Assembly (NCBI GenBank): GCA_036873755.1
Contig: JAVTVY010019583.1
Coordinates: 1 to 64,000 of the forward strand
DNA from: Hanleya hanleyi
Lineage: Eukaryota; Mollusca; Polyplacophora; Lepidopleurida; Hanleyidae
Length of the DNA stretch: 64,000 nt
Direction of reading: 5' to 3'
The notes beneath the pieces were generated by a model. That model did no database searches. It was given only the letters and a program-made list of their open reading frames with translations, and was not told the DNA's origin. Made by a program: the position numbers and the translations under genes. Shown piece by piece: positions 46,466 to 56,813 of this stretch (the stretch's first letter is position 1; the number at the start of each line of letters is the position of its first letter).

Positions 46466-47720
46466 TCACTTCGTATGTTTGTCCTTTGCTCTGATCTTCG
46501 CCCGCGTTAAATTCGGAGTCGCAATCACCCGTTTCCTCCTGTTTCGGATCTCACTAATGTTGTCTCCATTCGCAAGCGATCGTGATCCACGACCTCGGTT
46601 CACCGTGTGCCACTCGGCGTCATCACCATGATCACTTTCATCTGTTCCGTCATTGTAATCCATTTCACCTCCTTTGCCATCTGCTTGAGACCTCACATTT
46701 TCAATAACACATTCATTTGAAACAACAGCTGGTGTAACCAAAACCTCAATCTCCTCGTTGCCTTTTGTTTCAGGATTAGGCTGCTCATTTTGCATAACAA
46801 TTAAATTGCTGGTTTCTGAGTTGTTTTTGCTCTCATCCGTACTCGACTCTTTAGTGTGGATATCGGCAACAATTGTGACAGTCGTCGATTCCTTGCTTTC
46901 TGTGATTTCAGTGTTTTGCTTGCACACACACTCCCACTCTCTGCACATGCCGCACATCTCATATCCACACTCTTCGTCATCCATTTCTCCACTTGAGCAA
47001 ATACAGGATAATCTTGCGCAAGTTTCACAATATTCACATCTGCACTTTAACCCCTTATATCCGCAGTTTGGGAAAGAAGGAGAGGTACACGACCGAGCCC
47101 TGAATTCCACATTCAAAACAACGGACTTCTGGGCAGTCCTTGACCACATGCGAGTCCGAATAACACTGGGAACATACCTTCACTTGGTTATTGTGCACAA
47201 CTCTGAAATAGTCGGAACCGTTTCCTGTTGTAAACTTCATCGCGTATGGTAAACTTTTCATGTTCGGTGGCAATCTCACTCGAAGATGTCTCGCTCCGTC
47301 CACGACATTTGTTCCTCTGTGCACTTTCCTCTTTATATCAGACAGAATTGTCACGTTCAGATCTTGTAGTTTCCGAAGAATCTCCGCATCCTGCACATAC
47401 GATGACAAACGCATGAACGACACAACAAATGTTCTCTGTGTGACTTCACTGCACATAAAATTATCACCATCAATGGCAACTCCCTCACAAAGTAAATCGC
47501 TCGAATTTCTGTCCGACAAAGTTATTTCATACGCAGTCGTACCTTTCGGAACACACGCGTAAATTGTGTTCAAGCCACATGTTTGTTCGACACACTGAAT
47601 CACCTTCTCAGCAGAAATGGTCTTAACATCTCCAACTTCAACAATCATCGATAGATCCTTTAAGTAATGCCTCCTTTCGGTTGGTAAAACATCACGTCTA
47701 TGGCCCACAGGAGAGGCCAT
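46466..47720 (-). pseudogene. ORF1 of LINE C3, frameshifted
   Basis: The ATG at 47718-47720 (MASPVGHRRDVLPTERRHY) gives the full N-terminus missing in C1 and C2. An N-terminal globular part is followed by CSQCYSDSHVVKDC and CFECGIQG, then a frame break near 47100. Next come CGYKGLKCRC and two CX2CX4CXC units, an acidic region, GRGSRSLANG and the basic end. The two frames together would cover about 415 codons. Probably an RNA-binding Gag-like protein; the extra Cys repeats are not something I know from standard Tx1 ORF1. Confidence 0.82.
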
Positions 47721-47843
47721 AGTGCCGGGCGAATTCACACCACACCAACAGTCCAATATTCAAATCTCAGCAGCAACAATACAGGTGTTAGCGGAGCTCA
47801 GAAAACACGTCCTTTCACCTCGGAGTCTACTGCCTACTCAGCA

Positions 47844-48111
47844 GCGCTCTAACCAACTGAGCTATGGGGCCGAACCCGGTTTTTTCTGTATTTCATTTTG
47901 CTTTTCACTTTTTAATGTTAGTTTTAATGCTTACCTTAAAATGAACTTTCGTACACGAACTAAAACACATTGGAAACTTCAGTCGGTCTTTACTTTTGGA
48001 TGTGAAAAAAACTAAACATAAAACCTGTTTTCCAGCAATTGGAAGCCTAATGCTTGTCTTCCCAAATTCAAGAACGTTTTCCGAGCCCTTGAAACAAAGT
48101 TTTCTTCATTC
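47844..48111 (-). repeat. tRNA-Thr 5' half (beta) plus S2
   Basis: 47844-47871 is the 5' end of a tRNA-Thr gene cut by LINE C3. It is followed by a diverged S2 (GTGAAAAAAACTAAACATAAAAC variant) up to the hotspot, where E1 is inserted. Nothing else seen. Confidence 0.85.
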
Positions 48112-48112
48112 C

Positions 48113-48527
48113 TTTTTTTTTCTTTTGAACTGAAAAAAACAGTTTATTCACAGAAATATATACATGCTATTAAGCGGCACAATGGAAGTCCGAACTATAT
48201 CAATATATCACAGATAAATAAGGACTTTCTGCTCTGACATCTCAATAGTCAACTATACAATCAATATCGTAATGAAAAACTACAATAATAATACTAACTT
48301 AGAATTTTGTAATGTACAAATGGCATTATTTCGACACCATGTATTCTTGAAAGTGGCCGTACTTAACCGCACAAAATCAACACAAACCCTTGACTTAAGA
48401 CATGCTTTAACCTCCTGATTAATCGATTTCACAGATCTCCTTTTGTTTTGAAAAATGATCTTGTTACGGGCACACCAGACACAAAAGAGGCACACACTTG
48501 TCAAGAACGAATACACAGCCGTTTCTT
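48113..48527 (-). mobile_element. LINE E1, 5'-truncated A-lineage element at S2 hotspot
   Basis: Sense 3' end: TGTGAATAAACTG...TTCAAAAG plus poly-A, abutting TTTTCTTCATTCC (48100-48112), the same S2 point used by B, E2-E4 and F. On the 5' side it is joined to a CT run (48528-48540) and the S1 sequence normally found to the right of LINE I fragments (59427), so a deletion has fused two units. Confidence 0.85.
48280..48527 (-). pseudogene. ORF2 C-terminal tail, LINE E1
   Basis: About 80 codons with TAVYSFLTSVCLFCVWCARN, IIFQNKRRSVKS, KACLKSRVCVDFVR, and RNNAICTLQNSKLVLLL at the end. Homologous to the B and A ends. No start; truncated stub. Confidence 0.8.
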
Positions 48528-48813
48528 CTCTCTCTCTGTCTTTCAGCTTGAACAAGAGTACAAGCTTTTAGATAAGTGTTTAAAGCTTGAACATGTTGAT
48601 GGTGTAAAATGGATGTAAAACATAAACATACAGCCAAATTGTAAGAATGTTCAGATCGTAAACATATAATTTGCAGTGTAGAAATCCCACATATTCCCAC
48701 CAACATGGGAGCGAAGTGGGTGTCTCCTGAAAATTCTAACAAACGGGACCATATGACCAACCTGAATCGAAGGCTGGTCATTTTGGTATTTCAAAAGTGT
48801 GTTTGTATTAACA

Positions 48814-48886
48814 GGTCCCAGAAGGATTCGAACACTCGACCTCCAGTTTACTAGACTGGCGCTTTAAGCAACTGAGCTATGGGGCC
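48814..48886 (-). pseudogene. Degenerate tRNA-Thr
   Basis: Full length, AGT loop kept, but the acceptor is mismatched (GGTCCCAG), the T stem changed (GAAGG) and the D arm altered (GCTTTAAGCAACTGAGC). Nearly the same as 61929-62001. Confidence 0.8.
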
Positions 48887-49005
48887 GAACTCGGTTTCGT
48901 CTGTATTTCATTTTGCTTTTCACTTTTTAATGTTAGTTTTAATGCTTACCTGAAAATGAACTTTCGGTCTTTACTTTTGGATGTGAAAAAAACTAAACAT
49001 AAAAC

Positions 49006-50323
49006 TCAGATCATGGGCAGAATGTGTGGACTATTGTGAAGCAAAAGACAAGAACTACAACAATCTTCTGTTTGACCTTGTTCCGATATCAGAGTGGAAT
49101 GATATACGCCGCTGGGTGGATGTGGGTGCATCCTATATTACTGATCTCTTAAATGAGGATGGTACACGTTTTTTAAAATTCAATGAATTCCAGACTAAAT
49201 TTGGAATCAAACCTATCTATTTCATCCTTCATTGTGCAATAATTCACAATATATCGAATGAAAAACGTAGAAATATAAAAAACGGTACTTTTATCAAAAA
49301 TATTAGGAATCAACGAGAAGTATTCAGACGATTAATGAATCAAACATGCTTAAAATTTATTTACAGTATACTTATTAAAAAGATTGAAATCAAACCGCAA
49401 CGAAATCAGGAGAAATGGGAAGATGAACTAAATTCAAAAGAATTGCCTTGGACTTCGATATACAGCTGTATCTATAGTACCTCAATGGACACCACCCAAC
49501 AATACTTTCAATACCAAATCATTCACAGAATACTTGTAACCAATTCTCTTTTAAAATTATGGGGTAAAACCGATACCGATATGTGTACCTTCTGTAACCA
49601 AGAGAAAGAAAGTATCCTGCATTTGTTTTATGAATGTATTTATTCGAAAGCAATTTGGAGCAATCTTCATACATGGTCAAATGAAGTAGAAATTCAAATG
49701 AAGGAGCCGTCCGGATCCCAAGTAATCCTGGGTAATACAGGTTCTGTTCTTAAAGATCACCTGCTGTTACTTGGTAAACAATATATATACAGATGTAGAT
49801 ATTACAATCTGAAGCCTGCTTTCGATGGTTTAAGGGACACTGTGATCAGAACCAGAGATATTGAGAGGTATATCTATACAAAAAATAAGAATATCTCTAT
49901 CTTCGCTCAGAAGTGGGATCCCCTGGCGTAACCACTAAGCAGTATTAACCTTTTTGATATCTTATGAATAATTGACTTAATAAATCTTTTTCTTTTATTT
50001 TTATCCGTTCGGTGGAGATAGCGTATGGTAAAAAGTTGTTTCTTCCAAAATTTGTTTATTTGTGTTTGTGGAAGCAGCGGCACGTGTGTGTGTTTCTGTG
50101 TGTTTGTTGTCCTGTCAGCATGAAAAATGTTCTAGTTAAACTTTTCTATGTATATATATGTGTTTGTCTGGCTCTGGAACAGAAATTCCGCACGAACATG
50201 TGTATTGAAAAAATCCTAAACCCTCGACCATGTGGGCGTGTAAGGATATGTAAAATCGTGGTCATTGTAAATAAATGCCCAGTGGCCTGTTCCAGGGCTT
50301 AAAAAAAAAAAAAAAAAAAAAAA
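49006..50323 (+). mobile_element. LINE G, 5'-truncated plus-strand L1/Tx1-like element
   Basis: Inserted in S2 (after CTAAACATAAAAC), with a short TSD ATAAAAC (48999-49005 and 50324-50330) and a 24-base A run at 50301-50324, preceded by AATAAA near 50269. It is opposite in orientation to the tRNAs and to the A/C LINEs, and its site is not one of the recurrent ones, so it looks like a random, recent insertion. The 3' UTR (49932-50300) holds GT-rich sequence and no gene. Confidence 0.88.
49008..49931 (+). pseudogene. ORF2 C-terminal fragment of LINE G
   Basis: An open frame of 307 codons from the truncation point to TAA. There is no RT core; it begins after the thumb. The finger CTFCNQEKESILHLFYEC (CX2CX8HX4C) is typical of the zf-RVT region of L1/Tx1-type LINEs. 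The C-terminus is QKWDPLA. The frame is undamaged, which suggests a young insertion, but without endonuclease/RT it is not functional. Confidence 0.82.
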
Positions 50324-50769
50324 ATAAAACCTGTTGGAAGCCTAATGCTTGTCTTCCCAAATTCAAGAACGTTTTCCGAGCCCTTGAAACAAAGTTTTCT
50401 TCATTCCATTTTTTTTCTTTTGAACTGAAAACCCCCCAGTTTATTCACAGAAATATATACATGCTATTAAGCGGCACAATGGAAGTCCGAACTAAAATAT
50501 CAATATATCACAGATAAATAAGGACTTCCTGCTCTGACATCTCAATAGTCAACTATACAATCAATATCGTAATGAAAAACTACAATAATAATACTAACTT
50601 AGAATTTTGCAATGTACAAATGGCATTATTTCGACACCATGTATTGATTGATTGAAATTGTAGTTTAAGGGCCGCTTCCCATTCGGATTTCACGGCCCAT
50701 CAACTCAATGTTTTATTTGACTTTCGCGGTACATTACTTTGTGTATTGAATATCTTTTCCAGCGCTAAG

Positions 50770-50799
50770 TAAATAAATAAATAAATAAATAAATAAATA
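50770..50799. repeat. (AAAT)n microsatellite
   Basis: About seven tandem TAAA units, then a degenerate continuation (GGTAAATAATAAATAAC). Inside the 3' part of LINE H. Confidence 0.9.
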
Positions 50800-50829
50800 G
50801 GTAAATAATAAATAACAATGAGAGATTAG

Positions 50830-51776
50830 TAGGAGATATAAATAGAGGTAAATAAGAATCGCTATATGTACAAGTTCGTAAGTCTCTTTCTGTTTTTTTT
50901 TTGTAAATTTTTCTGGTAATTGTTAGTTCACTGTAATCGCGTGTATGATTCCTTTGTCTTGGTACCCCTTTGTACACACAAAGCCGTCCAGAAAAAACTG
51001 GGAGAACCATGGGCGACTTCAGGATTTTTCTGATCGACTTTTCTAGCGGCGCTCATGGGAACGGGTGGGTTCTTCCAGAAATCTGTGCCTGTAACAATTG
51101 CTTGGAGTGTGTATTGGGCACAGGACGGCAGGTCTACGTCCTATATTGCGTGAAAGTCAAAGGAACATATTCTGTGTTAAGGTGTCTGTTCGGTGTCATC
51201 TATGGGGTAGCGTGGCGGTGTGGTCTAGGATGTGGTGTTCTGTTTCTGGACGTTTCTTGTTGTGCGGCGATGTTGGCATTCTTGTGATTGTCATCCGTCT
51301 TCTGTTTTTACTCTTTGTCCACCATGGTGCTGTTTTATAATATTTGTCGTCATCGGTGTTCTGTTTTAATGCTGGTCTCCCTCGTCTGTGTTCTTCAGTG
51401 TTCTGTGCCTGTATTACAAAGAATAGAAGAGTTTGTAGTTTTTTGTTTTCTGGTGTTATATTTTGCCACCGACTGGCACTATCGTGATCTAAGTCACACA
51501 ATAACAATAACTAATTAGGTACTAAATATTATAAATAACAATATTATTATAATTAAGGCCAAATGTGAATGCTTGATATAACCTCCAGTCTTCTGCCCCT
51601 GCTAGAAAACCGGACGGTTAACATTCGTTAACGAGGGTTGGAGGTAAGGGAACACAGTTGAAGAAATTAGTATTCATTTTTGTGAGTGACATTATTCGTG
51701 TGCGTGGTTGTTTCTTGGATGTGTGCTACTGATTTATCTCCTTGATTGTTGAATTGGTAGCGGCCTTTAGGTTTTA
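50830..51776. other. Non-coding 3' region of LINE H
   Basis: About 950 bp with no recognisable gene. Open frames at 50970-51287 (+) and 51196-51507 (-) overlap each other, have cysteine- or charge-rich random-looking composition, and match nothing I know. Probably LINE H 3' UTR, or an older element nested in it. Confidence 0.5.
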
Positions 51777-52012
51777 GAGACGAATGTGGTTACCGGCCCA
51801 CACGGAACATGGTATCTCCGGTGCCCACATTGCCTATATTTTATTCCAAAAGAGAAATTTTGGCCAATATTGTCGCAGGGATGTTGATTGGTCTTGGCCT
51901 CCGATTTTTGAGACTAATGTGGCAACCGGCCCACACGGAACATGGTATCTCCGGTGCCCACATTGCCTATATTTTATTCCAAAAGATAAATTTTGGCCAA
52001 TGCTGACATAGT
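51777..52012. repeat. 133-bp tandem dimer in LINE H 3' region
   Basis: GAGACGAATGTGGTTACCGG... at 51777 recurs as GAGACTAATGTGGCAACCGG... at 51910 (period 133), with both copies containing the GGAACATGGTATCTCCGGTG block. Nearly identical; the second copy ends about 30 bp short. Repeated units in LINE 3' UTRs are common; no function inferred. Confidence 0.88.
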
Positions 52013-52039
52013 TAGTGATGCGCATGCACGGGGGTAGTG

Positions 52040-52628
52040 TTAGATACTGGAATAATAGCCAGCAGTTTTGATAAAATTTATTAAGGACTTGAATACCTGT
52101 TTTCTAATGGGGGGCTTAGGGTTTAATATCGCTGGTAATGTTAAGGGAGTGTTGAGTTTTTTTAATTCGTTTCTAAGTGCCTCGCGTTGTGGGTAGTGTT
52201 TTGGGCATTCAAGTAGGACATGTTCTATTGTTTCTTCTACATTGTTGCATGCGGTACAGAGCGGTGAGGTGTTTTTCAGAAGCATGGACAGATGTGATTT
52301 AAGTCCGGTTTTGCCAAGTCTTAATCTTGTGATGATGCGGTCGTCACGTTTGCTGTCTAGCTGGAATCCACAACTCTGTCTTTTCCCCTTATCTAGAATA
52401 CTATGTAGCCATCTACCTCGGTTTTCTTCGTTCCATTCTTTTTCCCATTTACAATCTGGGCGGGAATCCAAGCTAAGATGGCGTCAATGGCATTGTCTCT
52501 TATTTGTGTACATAGAATTTCTATTTCGTGTATGAGGTCAGGTCTGCTGTCGGATTTGGAGTTCTCTATAGATACCAGTCCGCTTAAGGAATCACTAAGA
52601 ATAACGGTGGAAACCGGTCGGTTCTGGA
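52040..52628 (-). pseudogene. RNase H / C-terminal fragment of LINE H ORF2
   Basis: The frame at 52628 begins in RNase H: ILSDSLSGLVSIEN (second catalytic Asp region) and AILAWIPAQ (WIPAH motif, with His changed to Gln). It then loses frame near 52450, where about 60 residues expected after WIPAH appear deleted. The second frame (52040-52471) has GRWLHSI, RLRLGKTGLKSHL and LCTACNNVEETIEHVLLEC, the standard end of RNase H-type LINEs. Dead. Confidence 0.78.
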
Positions 52629-52974
52629 GACACCATGTATTCTTGAAAGTGGCCGTACTTACCCGCACAAAATCAACACAAACCCTTGACTTAAGACATG
52701 CTTTAACCTCCTGATTAATCGAATTCACAGATCTCCTTTTGTTTTGAAAAATGATCTTGTTACGGGCACACCAGACACAAAAGAGGCACACACTTGTCAA
52801 GAACGAATACACAGCCGTTTCTTGTTTCGACAATCGATTTTCTTCATTTCTGATGAACTAATCGGGAAATGCCTTCCCTTGGGGATGAAATACCATCACG
52901 GCAGTCGACGAAGTGACAGAATTAGACAAAGACGACGTTATATAGGTATTTAAAAATTATTTTGGTGTTTGAAA

Positions 52975-53047
52975 GGCCCCAGAGAGATTCGAACTCTCGA
53001 CCTCCACTTTACCAGACTGGCGCTCTAACCAACTGAGCTATGGGATC
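52975..53047 (-). pseudogene. tRNA-Thr-like copy with GGT anticodon loop
   Basis: Follows S2. The loop reads CTGGTAA, anticodon GGT (also Thr). The anticodon stem has a G-G mismatch (CCAGT/AGTGG) and the acceptor is damaged (GATCCCA). A decayed AGT gene rather than a real isoacceptor. It is followed by a truncated S1 that breaks off near 53090. Confidence 0.78.
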
Positions 53048-53296
53048 GAAACTGGTAATTTTCACATTTCATATCAGTTTTTAATAAAAAACACGTCTGC
53101 ACCCTTCGACAACTAAAGACAATTTTTTTTTTCTTTTGAAAGATAAAGAATTTATTCACAGATATATACAATTACATTGATAATACATACTTTTGAACCA
53201 TTACACAGTGCAGTCCTTTAAAATATAATAAATATCACAGACAAAATTGGACTGTCTTAATTCGTTCTTTCAAAGTTTGCAATCAGTCTCTATGGA

Positions 53297-56200
53297 CTAC
53301 AACAAAAAGATAAGTCTTGACCGTTGTATCTTACAAATTGCATTATTTCTGCACAATATCCTGCGAAAGGTTTCTCTTTCCAACCTAATAAAGTCCACAT
53401 GTGCTCTACTTTTAATAGTTTGCTTTGCGACCGCAGTAATAGACTGAACTGTTCTATCTTTCCTTTGAAACACCACATCGTTTCGTGCACACCAGGTACT
53501 AAATAACAAGACATTGATTAGATACATGTACAATACTTTGACCTCATTTGACATACGTACTGTGAATAATTTGTGAAACAGATGACTGTCGCTCATAACC
53601 GGGAAAAACCCATCGTACCGTGTAAATATCAATTTAAATTCTTCAAAAACCTGTTTAATAACGGTACATTCTATGAAAAGATGTTGCTGAGTTTCAGAGG
53701 CAGGGCAAAATACACATTTATCGTCAGTTGCCACATTACGACGCAGTAAATGCTCTTTTACCGGTAAAATATCATGGACTAACTTAAAATTAAAATTAAC
53801 AAGGTTGTGATTCATAAACATGTGAAATACATTATCCCATATATTTGTCCACAGCAACTGTGGCGCTGCTCGCATAACTCTTGGCACTTCCACCGTTCTA
53901 TTTACAAAGATGCTATATATATATTTACATCTGTACATTGTTTGAGGCAAGGTCTGTCCGCTATAAAATTCCCTCCACGCGCCAAGTACAAATTTATAGA
54001 ACACAGGCATGGTCTCAGAATGCGGAACATTTGATCTAGCATATTCTGGACGTACATTCTTCAAGGATAATCCTATCCAATATATCGCGAAATATTTCCA
54101 GTCGGCGACTGATCCATAAATTAACTTTAAAACATGTTTCACTGCAAATGTTTTGAGTTTACAGTCAATGTTCTGAATATTTAAACCACCACATGAAAAC
54201 TTGTTATATAAAACATTCCTAGTTACACCTTCGGGTTTTCCATCCCACAAGAACTTAAAAACATCTTGGGTACATTGTTTAACACATTTTTTAGGTAAGA
54301 TTACACACTGTGCCGTGAACCAGAGCATTGCAAGTGCAACCATGTTAATTAAAACAGATTTACCCCTCAGTGTCAAATATCTTCCCGTCCAATTGGACAC
54401 TCTTTTTTTCACTTTGTTTAAAACATGAGAGGAGTTCAATTCCCCCTGATCTTTGCCAAAGTACACACCACAAATCTTAGCATTTTTAACCACATTGAAT
54501 CCGGAATCAGGAATCGAATTTTCGTTCCAATTACCTATCGGTAATGCAGTACTCTTTCCCAAATTCAACACTGCTCCCGATGCCCTTCCATACTTTTTTG
54601 ACAGGTCAACGACAGGGGGAATCGAATCTCTCTCAGACAGTATAATTGTTGTATCGTCTGCAAAGGCAGACACCTTGGCTTCTTTACGTGTACCTGGTAT
54701 ACGTATACCTTTAATTTCAACGCTGGCTCTTACTGCCGCTAAAAATGGCTCCAGTGAGCATACATACAACAGAGGGGACAAGGCACAACCATGTCTAGTC
54801 TAACACCCCTTGATAAACCAAACGCTTCAGTCACATGACCGTTAACAATAACAGAACTTGTTATATCAGTATATAATAATTTAACCCAACGGCAAAAGTC
54901 ATGTCCAAAACCATATTGTTCTAAACATCTAAAAAGAAAAGACCACTCTACTCGGTCAAAGGCCTTCTCCTGGTCCAAATTCAGAAAACATGCTCCAAAA
55001 TCCTTTTGCTCAACATAGTCATATGTATTCCGCAGAAGATGTATATTATCGAAAATAGTTCTACCGGGTACTCCACAGGTTTGATTTTGGTGAACAATAA
55101 ATTCAATTACTTCCTTCAAACGATTACAAAGAGCTTTAGATACAATTTTGTAATCACAGTTCAGCAAACTCACAGGTCTGTAGTTCTTTATGGACTCCGG
55201 GTTATTAGCATCTTTACATAATAAGGTTATTAGCCCAGAACGCTGACTTGGACTCAAAACGCCCTTTTCATAACAATAATTGACAACTTCGGTAAATTTT
55301 TTACCTAACAAAGACCAATACTGCAAATAAAATTCAGCCGGTAACCCGTCGCAACCTGGTGACTTGTATTTTGACATGTTACTTAACGCTAAATATAATT
55401 CTCTTTCAGTTAGTGAACCTTCACATAAGTTTTTACTCTGTTCATTCAATTGTGGCAGACTTGACAAAAAATCATTTTGACATTCGACATCCGTCTGTTG
55501 CTCAGTGTACAATTGTTCATGAAAAGATCGTATACATTCAGAAATAGATTTCTGTGAATCATGAAACACAGATGAGTTTTTCTGACATGACATTTTTTTA
55601 ATTAGTTTGCGCTTCACCCTGGTGGATTCTTTCCTAATAAAATACCTTGTAGGCTTTTCACCTTGTTCAAACTGAACAGATCTAGCTCTTATAATTGAAC
55701 CCATTCTAGACTCTTCATGACAAGCATTCATGGCTGACTTAATTGTCTCTATAGCTTCTTTGTTAATAATTGGGTCGGATTTTAATATGTTCAATTCCTC
55801 AGTCAAATTAATTAGGTGGCGCTTTTTAAAAGCTGCCTTTCGGATAGCATAATCACGTATTTGCTTCTTGCAGTTACTTTTGAAGTTATCCCATTGTGTA
55901 ATAATGTCACCACTTGCATTATCTACAAAAATATTTTCATACACATCTTGAATTTTAACAAGTAACTCGTCGTCTCCCAAGAGCGAGACATTCAATTTCC
56001 AGTAGCTTGGGCCCCACGAAATTACATCATCAAAATTTACATCATAAGTAGCACAAGAATGATCACTGAAGGAAACATGTATTACGTCAGACTGTGAAAC
56101 AGAATTTCTCATAATATTTGACACATAAAAACGATCCAATCTGGTAGCGACTTGACCCCGAGACCAAGTGTAGATCTTTTTCTGTGGGTACAATTTTCTA

Positions 56201-56781
56201 TAAATATCACAAACCTGGAAATCAGATTTCAGAACATCAATTTCTTCCTTGCCATCGTTTCTAGCGTTATCATTTCCCCCATATTTGTCGAGATTATTGT
56301 TTTCAACAAAATTAAAATCGCCCCCAAGTACAATTATTTCACTACCAGTTATTAATCTATCCAGATCTTTAATAAATAATTTCCTTTCTGTGGCTCCATT
56401 TGGCGCATATACACAAACCAGTTTAAGCGAGGTATTATTAATATCAATATTCATTACAATAAAACGACCGTTCGGGCATCTTTGAACATTTCTAATGTTG
56501 TAATCAAGAGTGTAGCGAATTAAAATGCCCACACCACAACTTCTAGATGAGCCGTAGGCCCACCTAGAATCACACGGTATATTCAGACCCTTAGAATCAT
56601 TATAGTTCGTAAAGTGTGTCTCTTGTAGAAACAATATGTCAATATCGTTGTTTAACACGAAGTCTCTGACTTGCGCTTTTTTACTTTCATCTCTAAGTCC
56701 ATTCACGTTTAGGGTTCCAAATCGAATGGAGCTATGTAATGTCATCACAATTAGTAAAGTAAATAGAGTGTTTGTATCCAT
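53297..56781 (-). pseudogene. ORF2 of LINE A2 (endonuclease-RT), single frameshift
   Basis: Start ATG 56779-56781 (MDTNTLF, AACAATGG context). The frame is also open from a GTG that overlaps the ORF1 stop. Endonuclease: LNVNGLRD, LQETHFTNY, VYAPNG, GGDFNFVENN, RLDRFYVS, SFSDHS. RT: YKSPGCDGLPAEFY, YRPVSLLNCDYKIVSKALCN, LNLDQEKAFDRVEW. The GVRQGC block is broken by the 5-bp GTCTA duplication. The frame at 53297-54781 then has AFADDTTII, FLWDGKPEGV, GGLNIQNIDCKLK, finger CVFCPASETQQHLFIEC (CX2CX7HX4C) and the WCARNDVVFQ end. About 1,160 codons in total if read across the lesion. Confidence 0.9.
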
Positions 56782-56813
56782 TGTTCTTGGTTTGTTAGGA
56801 AACTGATCATTAT

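Larger units (their letters stand above)
38310..47596. repeat. Segmental triplication, unit 3 (about 9,290 bp)
   Basis: Begins at the same B base as the others. On its right LINE C continues past the duplication breakpoint (47596/47597) into its real 5' end, so this unit marks the original right border and unit 1 the original left border. It alone lacks the C ORF2 endonuclease/RT frameshift and has a perfect alpha tRNA T stem, but gains a stop near 46287. Confidence 0.94.
43001..47843 (-). mobile_element. LINE C3, C-lineage element with complete 5' end
   Basis: About 4.8 kb. It has ORF1 (46466-47720) and ORF2 (43069-46436), and the only full C 5' UTR in the window (47721-47843). The 5' end joins the tRNA 5' half at GGTTAGAGCGC, that is inside the D/anticodon arm, in tRNA sense. 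The 3' end is deleted to the same point as in C1 and C2. This supports the tRNA gene as the integration target of a long C element, not just of the short stubs. Confidence 0.92.
50646..52628 (-). mobile_element. LINE H, RNase H-bearing I/Nimb-like element, 5'-truncated
   Basis: 1,983 bp between two copies of GACACCATGTATT (50633-50645, 52629-52641), the 13-bp TSD. The sense 3' end is a short CAAT repeat (CAATTTCAATCAATC) rather than poly-A. It carries part of an RNase H domain and a terminal CX2CX8HX4C finger. The long 3' part (50646-52039) contains an AAAT microsatellite and a 133-bp dimer. I assign it to the I/R1/Jockey-like LINEs with RNase H, exact clade unsure. Confidence 0.8.
50408..52837 (-). 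mobile_element. LINE E2, A-lineage fragment interrupted by LINE H
   Basis: Two parts, 50408-50645 and 52629-52837, together equal E3 (60017-60448). The left end abuts TTTTCTTCATTCC (S2 hotspot); the right end is followed by TTTTCTTCATTTCTGATGAAC, the same target restored, so the TSD of E2 is visible. LINE H sits in the middle with its own TSD. Confidence 0.87.

Noticed and set aside
50970..51287. 105-codon plus-strand Cys-rich frame
   Set aside because: Overlaps a minus-strand frame, lies in the LINE H 3' region, no recognisable domain.
52975..53047. tRNA-Thr(GGT) isoacceptor
   Set aside because: Anticodon-stem and acceptor mismatches show decay; the GGT loop is a single change from AGT.
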